64,000 nt of DNA, taken from the NCBI RefSeq assembly GCF_004664715.2, contig NC_051074.1, positions 21,162,558-21,226,557 of the forward strand. Reading direction: 5' to 3'. Under the pieces are notes generated by a model that was not told the origin of the DNA, did no database searches, and saw only the letters and a list, made by a program, of their open reading frames with translations. Shown here piece by piece: positions 45,077 through 56,486 of the stretch. Position numbers and translations under genes: made by a program. Within the stretch, counting starts at the first letter, position 1, and the number at the start of each line of letters is the position of its first letter. Source of the DNA: Peromyscus leucopus (taxonomy: Eukaryota; Chordata; Mammalia; Rodentia; Cricetidae).

Positions 45077-45474
45077 TGACACAAGGAAAGCTCTTAATTT
45101 CTGTATTGATTTATTTATTAAAGTTTTCAAGCAAAAGAATGTTAGTAAAAGAATATTTTTAAAAAGAACAAACTGCTTCAGGAATTTTTAAAAAATATTT
45201 TTTGGCTTCCATGTATATATGTGTGCATGCAGATGCATGCAAACACATGATGCACACAGACATGTGTATGTTTACATATTCTTATGTACTTACTTTTTAA
45301 CTTTTCTATTTTCATCTCTCCACTTTTCTGTTTTTAACTTAGTTTTCAGTGCTTGGGATGAAACCTTGGGTGTCACAAATACTTATCTACACTGGTCCAC
45401 AGTATTATATCCCCCTTTGACTCTGTGCCTTAATCTGATCCCTTCTTTTTTCTTTACAAATGTTTTAATTTATT
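45077..45474. other. Unassigned AT-rich sequence
   Basis: No recognisable element; a short TG/CA-rich stretch at 45213-45270. Confidence 0.4.
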
Positions 45475-45677
45475 TTATTGTTTTATGTGTATGTGCATGT
45501 GTGTCTGTGTGCCACATGTGAGCCTGGTGACCTTGGTGGTCACCAAAGGACATCAGATCCCCAGGAACTAGAGTTAGAGATGGTTGTGAGCTGCCATGTG
45601 TGCGCTGGGAACCAAACCCCAGGACTCTGAGAGAGCAACAAGTGCTCTTAACCACTGAGCCAATTCTCCAGCCCTCT
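45475..45677 (-). mobile_element. B3/B2-type SINE, antisense
   Basis: Ends 'cttaaccactgagccaattctccagccc', the reverse complement of the SINE head. The body is 'gatccccaggaactagagtta'. Confidence 0.85.
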
Positions 45678-45870
45678 TTATCAGTTTTGATTTTTCCATA
45701 CCTCCCTGCTTTTTCTTATTCCTTAAAAAATTAATTTCATTATTGAAGCACTTCTAAACTCTCTATTACCCTTTCTACCTTTTTGCTATTAGTGATGATA
45801 GTGGTATCATATTTGCTACTAGTTTTATATAGTTCCTAAAATTTGTATCTGTTAGTCTGCACATGGACAT

Positions 45871-45871
<1 letters not shown>

Positions 45872-45920
<49 letters not shown>
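45872..45920 (+). repeat. (GT)n microsatellite
   Basis: About 24 GT units, with further TG-rich sequence to 46015. Confidence 0.95.
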
Positions 45921-45922
<2 letters not shown>

Positions 45923-46317
45923 TGTATCTGTGTGTGTGCTTGTGGATTGTGTGCATACTTTGTGTATTGCTTGTGTGTGTGCTTGTGTATATGTGCTTTT
46001 GTGTGTGTGTGTGCACACTATTTTGTGTTTTTCTCAATTACTCATCCACCTACCTACATGATCCAAAAGCAACCTCATTTCCAGCAGGACACACAATTTG
46101 AGGCAGAATGGTAAAAGGCCAGAACTTTTAAGTTCATCTTCTTGCTGATGGGGCACACAGAGACAATACTTTCTTTTCCTCCTGTGGCATCAAACGATGC
46201 CCACATAGTAGAGAGCCTGCCCCAGGAGCAATGAAACTGATCTCCCTACCAGGCCAGGCCAGTGATGCTGCTCTTCCTTGGTCACAGTTCTTTTATTGGT
46301 GGTGGTGATTACGGGGT

Positions 46318-46318
<1 letters not shown>

Positions 46319-46369
<51 letters not shown>

Positions 46370-46435
46370 GTGTGCATGTGTGTGTGTGTATGTATGTGTG
46401 TGTATGTGTGTGTGTGTACATGTGTGTACATGTTG
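46319..46435 (+). repeat. (TG)n/(TATG)n microsatellite
   Basis: A pure (TG)n of about 20 units, then mixed TATG/TGTG runs. Confidence 0.95.
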
Positions 46436-46590
46436 ATTGCAGGTGCCTGAGGAGGATGGAGACTTCAGATCCCCCTAGAGCTGGAATCACAGGGTATTAT
46501 GAGCCACCTGACATGGGTACTAAGAACCAAACTAGAGTTCTCTGCCAGAGAATAAGTGCCTTTAACTTCTAAGCCATCTCTCTAGTCCCC
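46436..46590 (-). mobile_element. B3-type SINE, antisense
   Basis: 'gcaggtgcctgaggaggatgg', 'cagatccccctagagctgga' and 'taagccatctctctagtccc' are the reverse of the SINE body and head. Confidence 0.8.
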
Positions 46591-46602
46591 CAAAGGTCTC
46601 CC

Positions 46603-46770
46603 TTTTTGTTTGTTTTGTTGTTGTTTTCTTTTTGAGACAGGGTCTTTTTACATAGCCCTGGTTGTCCTAGAACTCGATCTATAGACCAGGCTGGCCTCAA
46701 ACTCCCACAGATCCACCTGCCTCTGCCTCTCAAGTATTGGCATTAAAGGTGTGTGCCAGCATACTGGGCA
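46603..46770 (-). mobile_element. B1 SINE, antisense
   Basis: 'tttgagacagggtctttttac' then 'gaccaggctggcctcaaact' then 'tggcattaaaggtgtgtgcc'. Confidence 0.88.
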
Positions 46771-47189
46771 CTCCAGGTCTCTTTTTTAAATGGTTCCTAA
46801 AGGAATAGGATTGGCAGGCTGTGTCTTGGAGAGGGTGCTGTGGGATGAAAGAGAGAATTGTGTTTGGAATCTGCTGGTTGGCTGGAGTCCAAGGGTTCTG
46901 GTATCTTGTAAAGTGTTGGAACGAGAAGTGCTTTGTGTCCAGGGAGAATGAGCCTCAACACCCAGCCAGTGTCGCTTTTGGAAGCAAATGGAAATGTTGT
47001 TGGAGCTTCCCGCACAAAGCTGTCGGCCACAGCCCTGGACCCTGTCACCTTTGAAATCCTTATCAGAATGAGTATCAAATGTACCAATCACTAAAAAAGA
47101 ATGGATTCTTCTTTCTGGAAATGTCTTTAAATTCATTGAAGTATACTTTAAATTACAGGTTGGATTTAATTAGGAGACAGAAATTCCTT
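46771..47189. other. Unassigned sequence
   Basis: Minus ORFs of 96 and 116 codons overlap at 46786-47136, without domain or splice evidence. Confidence 0.4.
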
Positions 47190-47475
47190 TTTTGTTTTTT
47201 GGGGTTTTTTTTTTTTTTGCCCCTTGTTTTGTGTGTGTACAAGAGTGTTCATGTGTGAGTGAGTACTTCTATGTGCCCATACATGTTGAGGACAAAGGTC
47301 AACCTCTGATGCTACTATTCAGGTGCCCTCTACCATGTTCTATAAGCCAAGAACCTGTCATTGGCCTGGGGGTTGAAAATTAGTTTAGGCTAGCTTGGTC
47401 TACCCACTTCAATGATCTGCCTGTCTCCATATTTCCAGAGCTGTGATTACAAGGGTATGCCATCATGCTATTATT
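47190..47475 (-). mobile_element. B4-type SINE, antisense
   Basis: 'gttgaggacaaaggtcaacctctg' and 'ctagcttggtctacccacttc' with a poly-T-rich left end. Confidence 0.6.
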
Positions 47476-47559
47476 CATGGCTTCTGAGATTCTTAGATCC
47501 TGATGTGCTGAACACGGTCCAAGATTTCAGTACTGTGAGAGAAGAATTCTGAGTGCTTG

Positions 47560-47909
47560 TGAGAAAATACAAAGAAACCAAGACAAGAATCTTTTGATCT
47601 CAGTTTCTTCAAAAACATAGAATTGTTCTCCGGAGACTAGAGTGATGTGGTGGAGGCAGGCGTGATCTGTGAGTGAAACCTCCACCATGAGTCTCCTCAA
47701 TAAACCCAAGATTGACATGCAATTGTGAGATTACATGTACACATAACATGGAAATGCACAGTAAACGGGGAGAATCATAGCTGTTATTGCACAAGAAGTT
47801 TACAACAAGAAAGAGTAAAATCATTCAAAAGGCAGTAATTCCATAATGCCTTGCATGATGGTTTCCGCTAACAGAACCCTTAGTTCTGACAGGTTGAACT
47901 TCTGAACTC
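47560..47909 (-). mobile_element. ERV leader/internal fragment, part 2
   Basis: Antisense counterpart of 7570-7790, for example 'cagtaattccataatgccttg' here against its complement at 7630-7650. It is separated from part 1 (48258-48532) by the solo LTR at 47910-48257. Confidence 0.6.
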
Positions 47910-48257
47910 TGTTGCTGGAGAGCTTCTCTCCAGGTTCCATTAAACCTCCGCAGTCCCACAATCCACATATAAAATAATCACTCAGACATTTATATTACTT
48001 ATAAACTGTATGGCCGTGGCAGGCTTCTTGCTAACTGTTCTTATATCTCAAATTAACCCATTTCTATAAATCTATACCTTGCCACATGGCTGGTGGCTTA
48101 CCGGCATCTTTACATGCTGCTTGTCCTGGGGGTGGCTGCAGTGTCTCTCCCTCCTTCTTCCTGTTTCCCAAATTCTCCTCTCTCCTTTTCCCGCCTATAC
48201 TTCCTGTCTGGTCACTGGCCATCAGTGTTTTATTTATATAGAACGATATCCACAGCA
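47910..48257 (-). mobile_element. Solo LTR of the mys-like family, perfect 6-bp duplication
   Basis: A 348-bp relative of the LTRs at 54004-54345 and 56487-56828, beginning TGTTGCTGGAG and ending ATCCACAGCA. GAACTC is repeated at 47904-47909 and 48258-48263. It has inserted into an older ERV remnant. Confidence 0.9.
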
Positions 48258-48532
48258 GAACTCTAGCTGTTACTGCTGTATGCTCTCATGGACTTTCGCT
48301 ACCAGTGGCTCTCAATATTGTTCTTGGACTGTTTTTGTGCCCTGCTGGGTGTAGCAGCTTGGTGTGATTGTTTTTGCCACGTGCAGCTTGTCTTTGTGAT
48401 TGTATGGTTTACTCATGTGACTCCTCTTAACCTTCAGAGAACAAATAGTCTGATGCTCTGAATAGAGTTGGCTATTTCATGATGTAGCTGAAGTTTTTTT
48501 CAGTCCTGCCCAGCCCCACATTGGGGGCCATT
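48258..48532 (-). mobile_element. ERV leader with lysine-type primer-binding site
   Basis: On the minus strand the LTR end is followed by AA and then TGGCCCCCAATGTGGGGC (48513-48530), close to a tRNA-Lys primer-binding site. The leader then continues and is homologous to about 7300-7560. Confidence 0.7.
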
Positions 48533-48908
48533 TGTAGCTGAAAGTTCTTCTGTGTTCCCGCCTGGTGGCCCCCCAGTGCCACAGCCGTTCAGACCCAAGT
48601 AAACACACAGAGGCTTACATTAATTAAAACTGCTCAGCCATTAGCTCAGGCCTACCACCAACTAGCTCTTACACTTAAACTCAGCCCATTTCTGTTAATA
48701 TATATGTGGCCACGTGTTCCGTGGCTTTACCTGTGTGCCATTACATGCTGTTCCCTGGACAGCGGACTGGCGTCTCCTGACTCAGCCTTTCTCTTCCCAG
48801 AATTCTCCTTGTCTGTTTATTCTGCCTATACTTCCTGCCTGGCTCCCATTTTATTTATCAACCAATCAGAGCAACACATTCACAGCATACAGAGCGATAT
48901 CCACAGCA
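48533..48908 (-). mobile_element. 5' LTR of a truncated class II provirus
   Basis: A 376-bp block begins TGTAGCTGAAAG on the plus strand and ends ATCCACAGCA. It abuts the primer-binding site at 48530, so it is the 5' LTR of a minus-strand element. Its 3' LTR is not present nearby, so the rest has been lost. Confidence 0.75.
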
Positions 48909-49099
48909 GCATGAGACTTTAGTCTGCCTCCTGTATCAGCTCCACTCTCCCAGGTCCTGGGTCCTCTAATACAGTTAACAGTGGTACTCATATACAAGCC
49001 ATATATCAACTGACCTACCTCCACAGCCCTGACTTCCATCTTTTTAAAGACTGAATATTTAAGATATACAATTTGATGGTTCGATATATGTGTACATTG
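48909..49099. other. Unassigned sequence
   Basis: Short, no recognisable element. Confidence 0.4.
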
Positions 49100-49560
49100 T
49101 TGTCAGTTTTTGTTTTTGTTTTTGTTGTTTTTGTTTTTGTCTCAGTGTCAAAATATCTGACATATTAAGAGAGCAAAAGTTTACTTGGGGGAGCTGAGAG
49201 ATGGCTCAGCGGTAAAGAGCACTGGCCACACATCCAGAGGTCCTGAGTTCAATTCCCAGAACCCACAAGGTAGCTCACAACCATCTATAGTAGAATCTGA
49301 TGCCCTCTTCTGAGGGCATCATAAAGGTGTACATGCAGATAGAGCACTCATATTCATAAAATAAATAAGTCTTTTTAAAAACAAGAGCTCAGTTGGGTTC
49401 ATAGTTTTGGAAGGTCTAGTCCATCAGGGTGTACAGGGCAGAGTAGGCCAGAACACAGCAGTTCATGCCGAGGCAGAGAGGGTCAGAGAGGGAGACAGGA
49501 AACATCCATGGAGGGTGGACCCCGCAAGGACACTCCCCAGCAACCTACTCTCCATCGTCT
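49100..49560 (+). mobile_element. URR1-like fragment interrupted by a B2-type SINE
   Basis: 'gtcaaaatatctgacatatta' on the left and 'cagttgggttcatagttttgg' with 'ggtctagtccatcagggtgt' on the right belong to one repeat. The SINE at 49185-49382 lies between them. Confidence 0.5.
49185..49382 (+). mobile_element. B2/B3-type SINE
   Basis: 'ggggagctgagagatggctcag' head, 'gaattc'-free body 'gttcaattcccagaacccac', and an AATAAA-rich end near 49360. Confidence 0.9.
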
Positions 49561-49769
49561 GGGTTTCTTTTCTCCCCAAGCAATATGAAATCCATTTTAA
49601 ATTATAGACCAATTCCCATATTTACAAGGCTCTGTTTTTTTTAATTATCCATATAGATTAGTTTTGATGAATATGCAAATATTATTAAACTAAAGCAACT
49701 TGATATTATTTAAGCTAATATTTGCTGTGACCTCTGCCATGCCCACATTTCGGGGGTGGGGGAGGTGTT

Positions 49770-49820
49770 TTGTTTTTCAAGACAGTGTTTCTCTGCATTG
49801 CCCTGCTGTCCTGGGACTTC
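49770..49820 (-). mobile_element. Truncated antisense B1 piece
   Basis: 'ttttcaagacagtgtttctctg' then 'ccctgctgtcctggga'. It is cut off before the promoter half. Confidence 0.6.
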
Positions 49821-50021
49821 CTAAGACATAGGATTTATTGGGAAGTGCAACAGTTGGGTATTTTAGGACCCCATATTTACTAGGAAATGAAACAGCAGGA
49901 TGTTCCAGGCAGGGTGAAACACTCCATCTTGCAGGGAAGCTCCATCAACACAGGAAATAATTCAAAATCGCTTCAGCAAGCCCCTGACACTGACCAGGTT
50001 CACTCGGCCCCTCCCTCTCTG

Positions 50022-50383
50022 TCTTAGGGTTTCTATTGCTGTGAAGAGACACTATGACCACAGCAACATTTAACTGTTAAATTAAAGGAAAACATTTAAC
50101 TGAGGGGGCTCATTTACAGTTTCAGAGGTTCAGTCCATTATCATCATGGCGGGGAGCATGGTGGCATGCAGGCAGACGTGGTGCTGGAGGAGTAGCTGAG
50201 AGTCCTACATCCTGCAGACAACAGGGAATCAACTGAGACTCTGGGCGGTATCCTGAGCAGTGGAAACCTCAAAGCCCGCCCCCACAGTGACACACTTCCT
50301 CCAACAAAACCACACCTCCTAATAGTGCCACTCCCTATGAGATTGGGGGAGGGGGGCATTTTCATTCAAACTACCACACTCCC
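50022..50383 (+). mobile_element. URR1-like repeat (nested, short subtype)
   Basis: 'gtcttagggtttctattgctgtg' start, 'aagagacactatgaccaca', end 'ttcattcaaactaccacac'. Confidence 0.7.
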
Positions 50384-50646
50384 CAAGAGTATATAAGTGG
50401 TAAAGACTGTTGCCAGTTACTGCCTGACAAGTCAAACTGTGAAGAAGGCTGAGACAGGCCCAGCTGCCTAGAGGAGGCTCAGACCAAACGAGCCATCCGG
50501 AAAGGCCATTCTTCAGTCTGTTGAGCTGCCTGCAGGCTGTGCGGTGTGCTCCAGGTCCCCAGCTTCGTGAGCTTTGTCACCCACGCTGGGGTGGGCTTTG
50601 GTGATGTAGCTGTCTGAGTCATTTCTGCTCCTGTAAGTGACCCCTG

Positions 50647-51058
50647 TGTCTTAGTTAGGGTTTCTACTGCTGCGATGAAACACCATGACCAAGAATCAAG
50701 TTGGGGAGGAAAGGGTTTATTTGGCTTACACTTCAGCATTGCTGTTCATCACTGAAGGAAGTCAGGACAGGAATTCAAACAGGGCAGGACCCTGGAGGCG
50801 GGAGCTGATGCAGAAGCCATGGAGGGGAGCTGCTTACTGGCTTGCTTCCCATGGCTTGCTCAGCCTGCTTTCTTATAGAACCCAGGACCACCAGCCCTGG
50901 GATGGCACCACCCACTAAGGGCTAGGCCCTCCCCATTGATCACTAAGTGAGAAAATGTCTAACAGCTGAATCTTCTAGAGGCATTTCCTCAACTGAGGCT
51001 CCTTCCTCTCTGATGACTCTAGCTTGTGTCAAGTTGACACACAAAACCAGACAGTACA
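50647..51058 (+). mobile_element. URR1-like repeat (nested, long subtype)
   Basis: 'gtgtcttagttagggtttctac' start and 'gtgtcaagttgacacacaaaacc' end. It splits 'gtaagtgacccct|cacccatatt' of the LTR, leaving near-repeated TGACCCCT / ACACCCCT, consistent with an 8-bp duplication. Confidence 0.72.
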
Positions 51059-51392
51059 CCCCTCACCCATATTCCTGTAAGTAACCCCTGCCCCAGCAAA
51101 AAAGAAACCTCATTGGTTCAAGTTGGACTTCGGTGGCATCTGTACTTTGGTCTGCCATGAGTTCCCTTTCTGAGGTGAGTAGACATGGGTATGTAGTATC
51201 TCCCCAGGAAAAGTCTGTCACAACAGGAAGTAATTCCTACAGTGCCTCTTTTCTTTTCTGAAAGTTCAAAATTTAAAAATTCAACATGTTAATACATTTA
51301 CAGATTTAAATTTCTCTTTTTGGTAAACATTGTTGAGAACACATTTAAAATGTTTCTGCTTTTCAAATTACTTTACAAAGAACTTGCATGGG

Positions 51393-51748
51393 TACTGTCT
51401 TAGTCAAGTGAAGAGACACCATGCCCATGGCAACTACTATAAAAGAAAGCATTGGGGCCTGCTTACAGTTGCAGAGGTTAAGTCCATTGTCATCATGGCG
51501 GGGAGCATGGGAGCACACGGACAGACATGGTATTGGAGCAGTAGCTGAGAGTTCTACATCCCCAGGCAGAAGAGAGAGAGACACTGGGCTGGGCTTGTGC
51601 TTCTGAAAAACCTCAAAGCCCAACCCTAATGACACACTTCCTCCAACAAAGTCACACCTCCTAATCCTTTTAAATAGCACCACTCTCCAGTGACCAAGCA
51701 TTCAACTCTATGAACCTATGGGGCCATTCTCATTCACCCACCACAGGC
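51393..51748 (+). mobile_element. URR1-like repeat (short subtype)
   Basis: 'gtactgtcttagtcaagtgaa' start, 'agacaccatgcccatggcaac', end 'cattctcattcacccaccaca'. Confidence 0.7.
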
Positions 51749-52317
51749 ACATCTGTTAAATCTATCTTGTCAGCTGTCCATGATCAAGCAACCCGCTGTC
51801 TTCTGGTCCATTCAGGGAAGAGCCCAGTGTGGAAGGCGAAGGCTGGACATCAGTGACACTGGAGTCTGCATTTCCTGGTTTCCCGCTGTGAACCTTTCTG
51901 CTTTGGAGAGCTGACTGCGACACCGTCATTATTGTTCCCACCTGCTTGACCAGAGCTACTCTCCGGCCAGGCTGCTCATCCAGCCACCCAGAGGGGAGAG
52001 AGAAAAACAGTGCCTCTCTTTACTGGGGCTAAGCCCACACCTTAGAAAACATCAGTAATTCTGGGAACCAAAGTGAGGTCAAAAGCCGCCTTCTCTTCCT
52101 TTCCCGGGTATCCTAGACGAGCAGGTGCTGAAGACAGTGATGGAATTGCAGCCAATTATCCAAAACCAGAAGAGAGTGATTCCTGGAGGGCGCCAACAAT
52201 GATGTTAACCAGTGAGAGCAGGCAATCTTACTTGTTCCTGTTTTTACTTGAAATCTTACGGATTTCATTATTCAGAATATTTGTAACAAAGCATGAGAAA
52301 ACCAAAGTGTTAGTCAA
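51749..52317. other. Unassigned sequence
   Basis: No recognisable gene or repeat. A 90-codon ORF at 52073-52345 has no domain. Confidence 0.4.
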
Positions 52318-52860
52318 GACCAAAGACCAGCAAACTATGGCATGAGCCAAACTTGCTGCTGGTTTTTGTTGATAAAAAGTGTTACTGGAACACAAGTGTT
52401 TCTATTTACTTACCCATTACTGGTGACTGCTTTTTGCTTCAGTGGAAAGAGTGAGTCACTGAGACAGAAAGAAAAAAGTAATGTCTCTACCACCTTGTTC
52501 GTTATTTCCCAGCAATCCCTTGTCACGAGAGACGGCACTGTGGTAGGAAACAATCCCCCAAAGCTCAGTGGTTTTAATATATTTCTCACTCCCACAAAGC
52601 CAGCTGTCATTCTGGACAAACCTCCAGGTTTGCTGTTCATCTTGAAATGGCACAAAGTTGGCTGGTTTCGTTGGGTGGCTGGCTCTTCCGTGGGACAACC
52701 CAGAGCATCTGCGTGGCAGAGAGAGAGAATATGAGAAGTCCTCACACCCACTCTTCCATGCCACGGAGCAGGGCATCCACTCGGGCTCATTAACAATTCA
52801 TATAACCCCACCTCCAGAACTGCAAGAGATGAGGAATGACCAGCAGCTGGATGCCTGAGA
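52318..52860 (+). mobile_element. Ancient mammalian DNA-transposon-like repeats (unnamed)
   Basis: 'gaccagcaaactatggcatgagcc' then 'gtgttactggaacacaagtg' (52318-52475) follows an old mammalian repeat. From about 52490, 'cccaaagctcagtggttttaa' resembles the repeat at 31935. A 133-codon minus ORF overlaps both, so I discount it. Confidence 0.45.
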
Positions 52861-52869
52861 GCAGAGAGA

Positions 52870-53218
52870 AATCATGATGTCATGATTAACATTGATTGTC
52901 AACTTGACAGGACCTAGAATCATCAAAGACAAGCTGCTGGGCATGCTTGACTGTAAGGGATTATCTGGAGTGGGCTAACTAAAGTAGGGAGACCTGCCCT
53001 AATGGGGAGAGAACACTCTTGGGGCTGGGGGTCTTGGACTGAATGAAAAGAAATCTAACTGAGCAGCAGCCATCACATGGACAGCCACCTCAAGGTCCCG
53101 CCACCTCCCTCCTCAAGGGGCTGTACCCTGGAACTTCAAGCCAAAGTAAACCCTCCCTTAAGTTGCTTAAAGTATTTTATCACAGTGACAGGAAACGTAA
53201 CTAAAACAGATGGTGTTA
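52870..53218 (-). mobile_element. URR1-like repeat, reverse orientation
   Basis: 'ttgattgtcaacttgacagg' start, 'tatcacagtgacaggaaacgtaactaaaac' end (the reverse of 'cttagtta...ttgctgtga'). Confidence 0.68.
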
Positions 53219-53221
53219 TTG

Positions 53222-53563
53222 TTGTGGAAATTTCTAGGAAACCAAGTCACTGAGCCCTAGCCATTGGGGGAGGGAAAGTTGATTATCCTGGCTCCCGGAC
53301 CACACTGTCATGGTGTTAGCCCTGGGCCTTGGGTTCAGTACCCTTTTGTTGGTTGGGAGTACAGAAGCAAGCCAACAGGAAGTACAAGTACAGAAACATG
53401 GGGGTGGCTGAGGAGTGTTAAAATTCAGTCACCCCACCTCCTCAGCGTCCTGTGTTCCTGGAGATACCACCGCAAGTCGGGAGGGGTCAGTTCGATGGAA
53501 CTGTCTCGCCCTGGGAATTTTCATCACTTTAACCTGGGACAGTTTTGAAGGATTTCCACCACA
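53222..53563 (-). mobile_element. 3' LTR (partial) of a decayed class I ERV
   Basis: On the minus strand a purine-rich tract ending AAAGAGAGGAGAGAA (53564-53578) is followed by TGTGGTGGAAATCC, as at a polypurine tract/LTR joint. The LTR body runs to about 53222, where a URR1-like repeat abuts it. TATA box and LTR end are not clear. Confidence 0.5.
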
Positions 53564-54003
53564 TTCTCTCCTCTCTTTGTCAGAGTCCCTTTTGACTCTT
53601 TTAAAGGACTCCTCTGATGCTGACAGAGGACCTGGAGTCTAACTGCTGCTCTCCTGTTTCTGGTGATGTGAGGTGGAAGATTTATAAGGCATGGACCAAA
53701 CAGTAGTCAGGAGAATCATAACCAAAGCCCTGATTTGGGGGTGTAGGACAGGGTCAGTCATGGGCTCCAGGAGGCCCAGGTCTCACCCCAGTAAGATCCT
53801 TTGGTCTTGTCTCTGGCCTTGATTCCTTCTAACAATTGTCGAGCATTTTCTCTACTATCCCTGAGTGATTTGCATAGAGACAACATTCTTCTCCTTTTTC
53901 AGCTGAGAGTAGGACTACTTACCTCTATGATTTTAAGACTATGTCTGCTGGGGGCAGGGGATGGTCTGTCTGTTTCTGCAGGGTGACTATACTGTGTTGG
54001 GCT
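53564..54003 (-). pseudogene. ERV env, transmembrane part (3' piece), broken
   Basis: On the minus strand one frame near 53870-53900 encodes a paired-cysteine EECC motif followed by LYANHSG. This matches the second half of the CX6CC region of gamma-type TM envelope proteins, which lies after the immunosuppressive-like segment. Stops and frameshifts lie on both sides. The upstream part of TM lies at 56829-57150, displaced by the mys-like element. It cannot make a functional envelope. Confidence 0.6.
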
Positions 54004-54345
54004 TGTTGCTGGAGGGCTTCTCTCCAGGTTCCCCAAGCCCCGCAGTCCCACAATCCACTTATAAAATAATCACTCAGACGCTTATATCACTTATAAACTG
54101 TATGGCCGTGGCAGGCTTCTTGCTAACTGCTCTTTTATCTTAAATTAACCCATTTTTATAAATCTATACCTTGCCACGTGGCTGGTGGCTTACCAGAGTC
54201 TCTACATGCTGCTTGTCCTGGCGGTGGCTGCAGTCTCTCTCTCAGCCTTCCGCTTCCCAGAATTCTCCTCTCTCCTTGTCCCACCTACCTCCTGCCTGGT
54301 CATTGGCCATCAGTGTTTTATTTACATAGAGTGATATCCATAGCA
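54004..54345 (-). repeat. 3' LTR of the mys-like element
   Basis: Starts TGTTGCTGGAGGG and ends ATCCATAGCA on the plus strand. AATAAA is readable on the minus strand near 54320. Confidence 0.92.
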
Positions 54346-54365
54346 CTTCCCCTTTCTTCTTTTTT
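54346..54365 (-). other. Polypurine tract of the mys-like element
   Basis: The minus strand reads AAAAGAAGAAAGGGGAAG directly before the LTR's TGC. This is the plus-strand-DNA priming site of reverse transcription. Confidence 0.85.
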
Positions 54366-55502
54366 TAAAAAGGAAGGTTTTAACTTTAACATGGTAAAAT
54401 TACATATAACAAAACAATTACCGAGCAAGAATTATAGTTACAATATTAAAGAAGATGTCCTATCTATCTTATATTTGTGAGTTTAAGGTTTTATAGCTAA
54501 CTTATCTTTTATCATAACTGAGGAAATTACGACTATCTAGCCTTCAACCACATCAAAGACCTGAGAAGGAACATAATGGTACCTGAGAAATGGTAGACGG
54601 ATGCAAGCAACTTCGGGAATCTTGCAAGAGTAGACCAAGACAGCTGGCAGCCTGGACAGTCACCTGATGTTTCTCAGCATTGTTGGTGCATTCAAATTGG
54701 CTACAGGCCTAGAGTATCTGACAGACCATTTTCAGAAGCAGGAATTCTGAGAGACCATCTTACCCTGTCTTGGCAGAGTACAGTGGTCGCTTTCCTTGTG
54801 TCCCGCTTGTCCAGAAAGGACAGCATTGCATTTGTACTGTCAGCCGTCAAGGCAAGGGCAGTTCTTTGCCCAGTAGGCCATTTTGTGCCAAAAAGACAAA
54901 CTTCCAAATGGAAATGTCCTCTCGGGATCAATTGGTGCTGCCAGGAGCAATTGTGTCTCACATCAACAGAATTCTAAGTTATTTAAATGCCATATTCTCC
55001 AGGTCTATGAAGTGTTTGAAGATTACCTATCTATCTGAAATATATCTATGTATACCTAGAAGACTTAACTAACATGGCTACAGATATGATTATCATAGAT
55101 GACTAATTATTAATCTATTTTTTAATTATCCATTACAATTTTAAATGAGTTATATAAACACAACACCTCAAACAAGAATAGAAATATATACATATATAGA
55201 GAGAGTATAACAAAATTAACTTCAAGTTTGTATCAATGAACCAAAATTTATACCAATGTAAAACATTTTAAACATAAACTAAAATCTATACCAATGTAAA
55301 ACATTTTAAACAAGTTATTCTTTAAAAGTAGGTTCATTAATCTACCCTTTTATCTTATCATCTCCATATCCTCCTATATATCATATCCCCTTTTCTTTTT
55401 TAGAAAGAGATCACATTTATAATCAACCTGTTTTAAATAAAAATATTGGTTTTTCTCTGTCCCACACCAGAGGGCTCTTTTGATTTGGGACACAAGAATC
55501 CC

Positions 55503-56014
55503 TTAACCATTTTTTTTTAAAGCAATATGTCTGGGTTTAGAGGGGGAGTGAGCCAATTCCACCTCTAAAGCCAGCTTGGTATATTTGGGAATTTGGGCGT
55601 AGCATCTCTTACTACTTCCTGCTGGAGGGGGGCGCTGTATCTTATGGGGACGCAAAGAAAATTTTAGACCTATGGGGTAGTCCGTGAGGCTGTATTGTGT
55701 GAACCAGTTGCCTTGAAACCGATCTGGATGTTGGATCATCTGGGCCATGGTGTCATCGGAGTCCTTTCAGGGGGTCTTGGCTGGTGAAACCTGATGTATC
55801 TTAATCTGGAACAAGTCCACAGCCTCTGGCTTTCTGTGGAAACAAAAGCAGAACCTCTTTTCCAAAGTAACATATCCTTATATCCAAATTTTGAAGTCAA
55901 GGTACCTTTAAAATATACATTTTGGCATAACTCAACAGCTTTTGTAATCAAATGTTTTTCTTTAATTATGAATATCAAAGAGAACATAATCCAGATTCTC
56001 TGTGTGGTAGCCAT
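55503..56014 (-). CDS. Two overlapping short ORFs inside the mys-like element (unrecognised)
   Basis: ORFs of 92 codons (56014-55736) and 81 codons (55748-55503) overlap by 13 bases in different frames. They lie downstream of the leader, where gag/pol would be expected. I see no zinc knuckle, protease, RT or integrase motif. They may be relics of a retroviral gene or chance openings. The basic, Ser/Pro-rich ends give no functional clue. Confidence 0.25.
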
Positions 56015-56466
56015 CTTTATGTGGCTTATGTTTTATATTACCTTGAGCCTTGAGCCTATTGCTTTAAACTGCACCATTGTAAGCCTGAAACGGCGCTGTG
56101 GCTGCTGGCTCCGCCCACTTCAGCTTCCCAACATGGCGGTGGTACGTTTTCTGCCAGCTCTGGGAGTCATCAAGTCTCAGAAATAGTGGGTCTAAGCTTT
56201 TATCAAAGCAGCGTGTAGCCCAGAAACCTTTTTTTTTTTTTTTTTTAAATAATAGTAAAGACTAAATCTACCACACAGCTTAATGTGCCGCTGGCAGACG
56301 CCTCATTTCCGCCATACTGTGGGTCAAACACACACGCCAGGAACCCGCCAGTGTTCAAACCCACGTTTTGCAGCATCTAGCTGCCCGTATGAGACAAGAA
56401 GCAGGAACCTGGTTTTGGCTCTGTTTAGAATTGGTTATTAAATATTCTCAGGTTTAAGGTGGAAAC

Positions 56467-56484
56467 TCGAGCCGTTGGGCGCCA
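56467..56484 (-). other. Primer-binding site of the mys-like element
   Basis: TGGCGCCCAACGG on the minus strand, two bases after the 5' LTR end. The first 12 bases fit the 3' end of tRNA-Lys; the rest diverges. Confidence 0.85.
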
Positions 56485-56486
56485 TT

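Larger units (their letters stand above)
49840..51225 (+). mobile_element. Rodent LTR carrying two nested URR1-like elements
   Basis: LTR text runs 49840-50021, 50384-50646 and 51059-51225. It includes a TATA-like 'agagtatataagtggtaaa' at 50387 and 'caggtccccagcttcgtgag'. 'caagttggacttcggtggcat' comes near the end. Removing the two inserts restores an order colinear with 22040-22620. Confidence 0.68.

Noticed and set aside
52410..52811. Minus ORF of 133 codons
   Set aside because: Covers ancient dispersed repeat text; no protein features.
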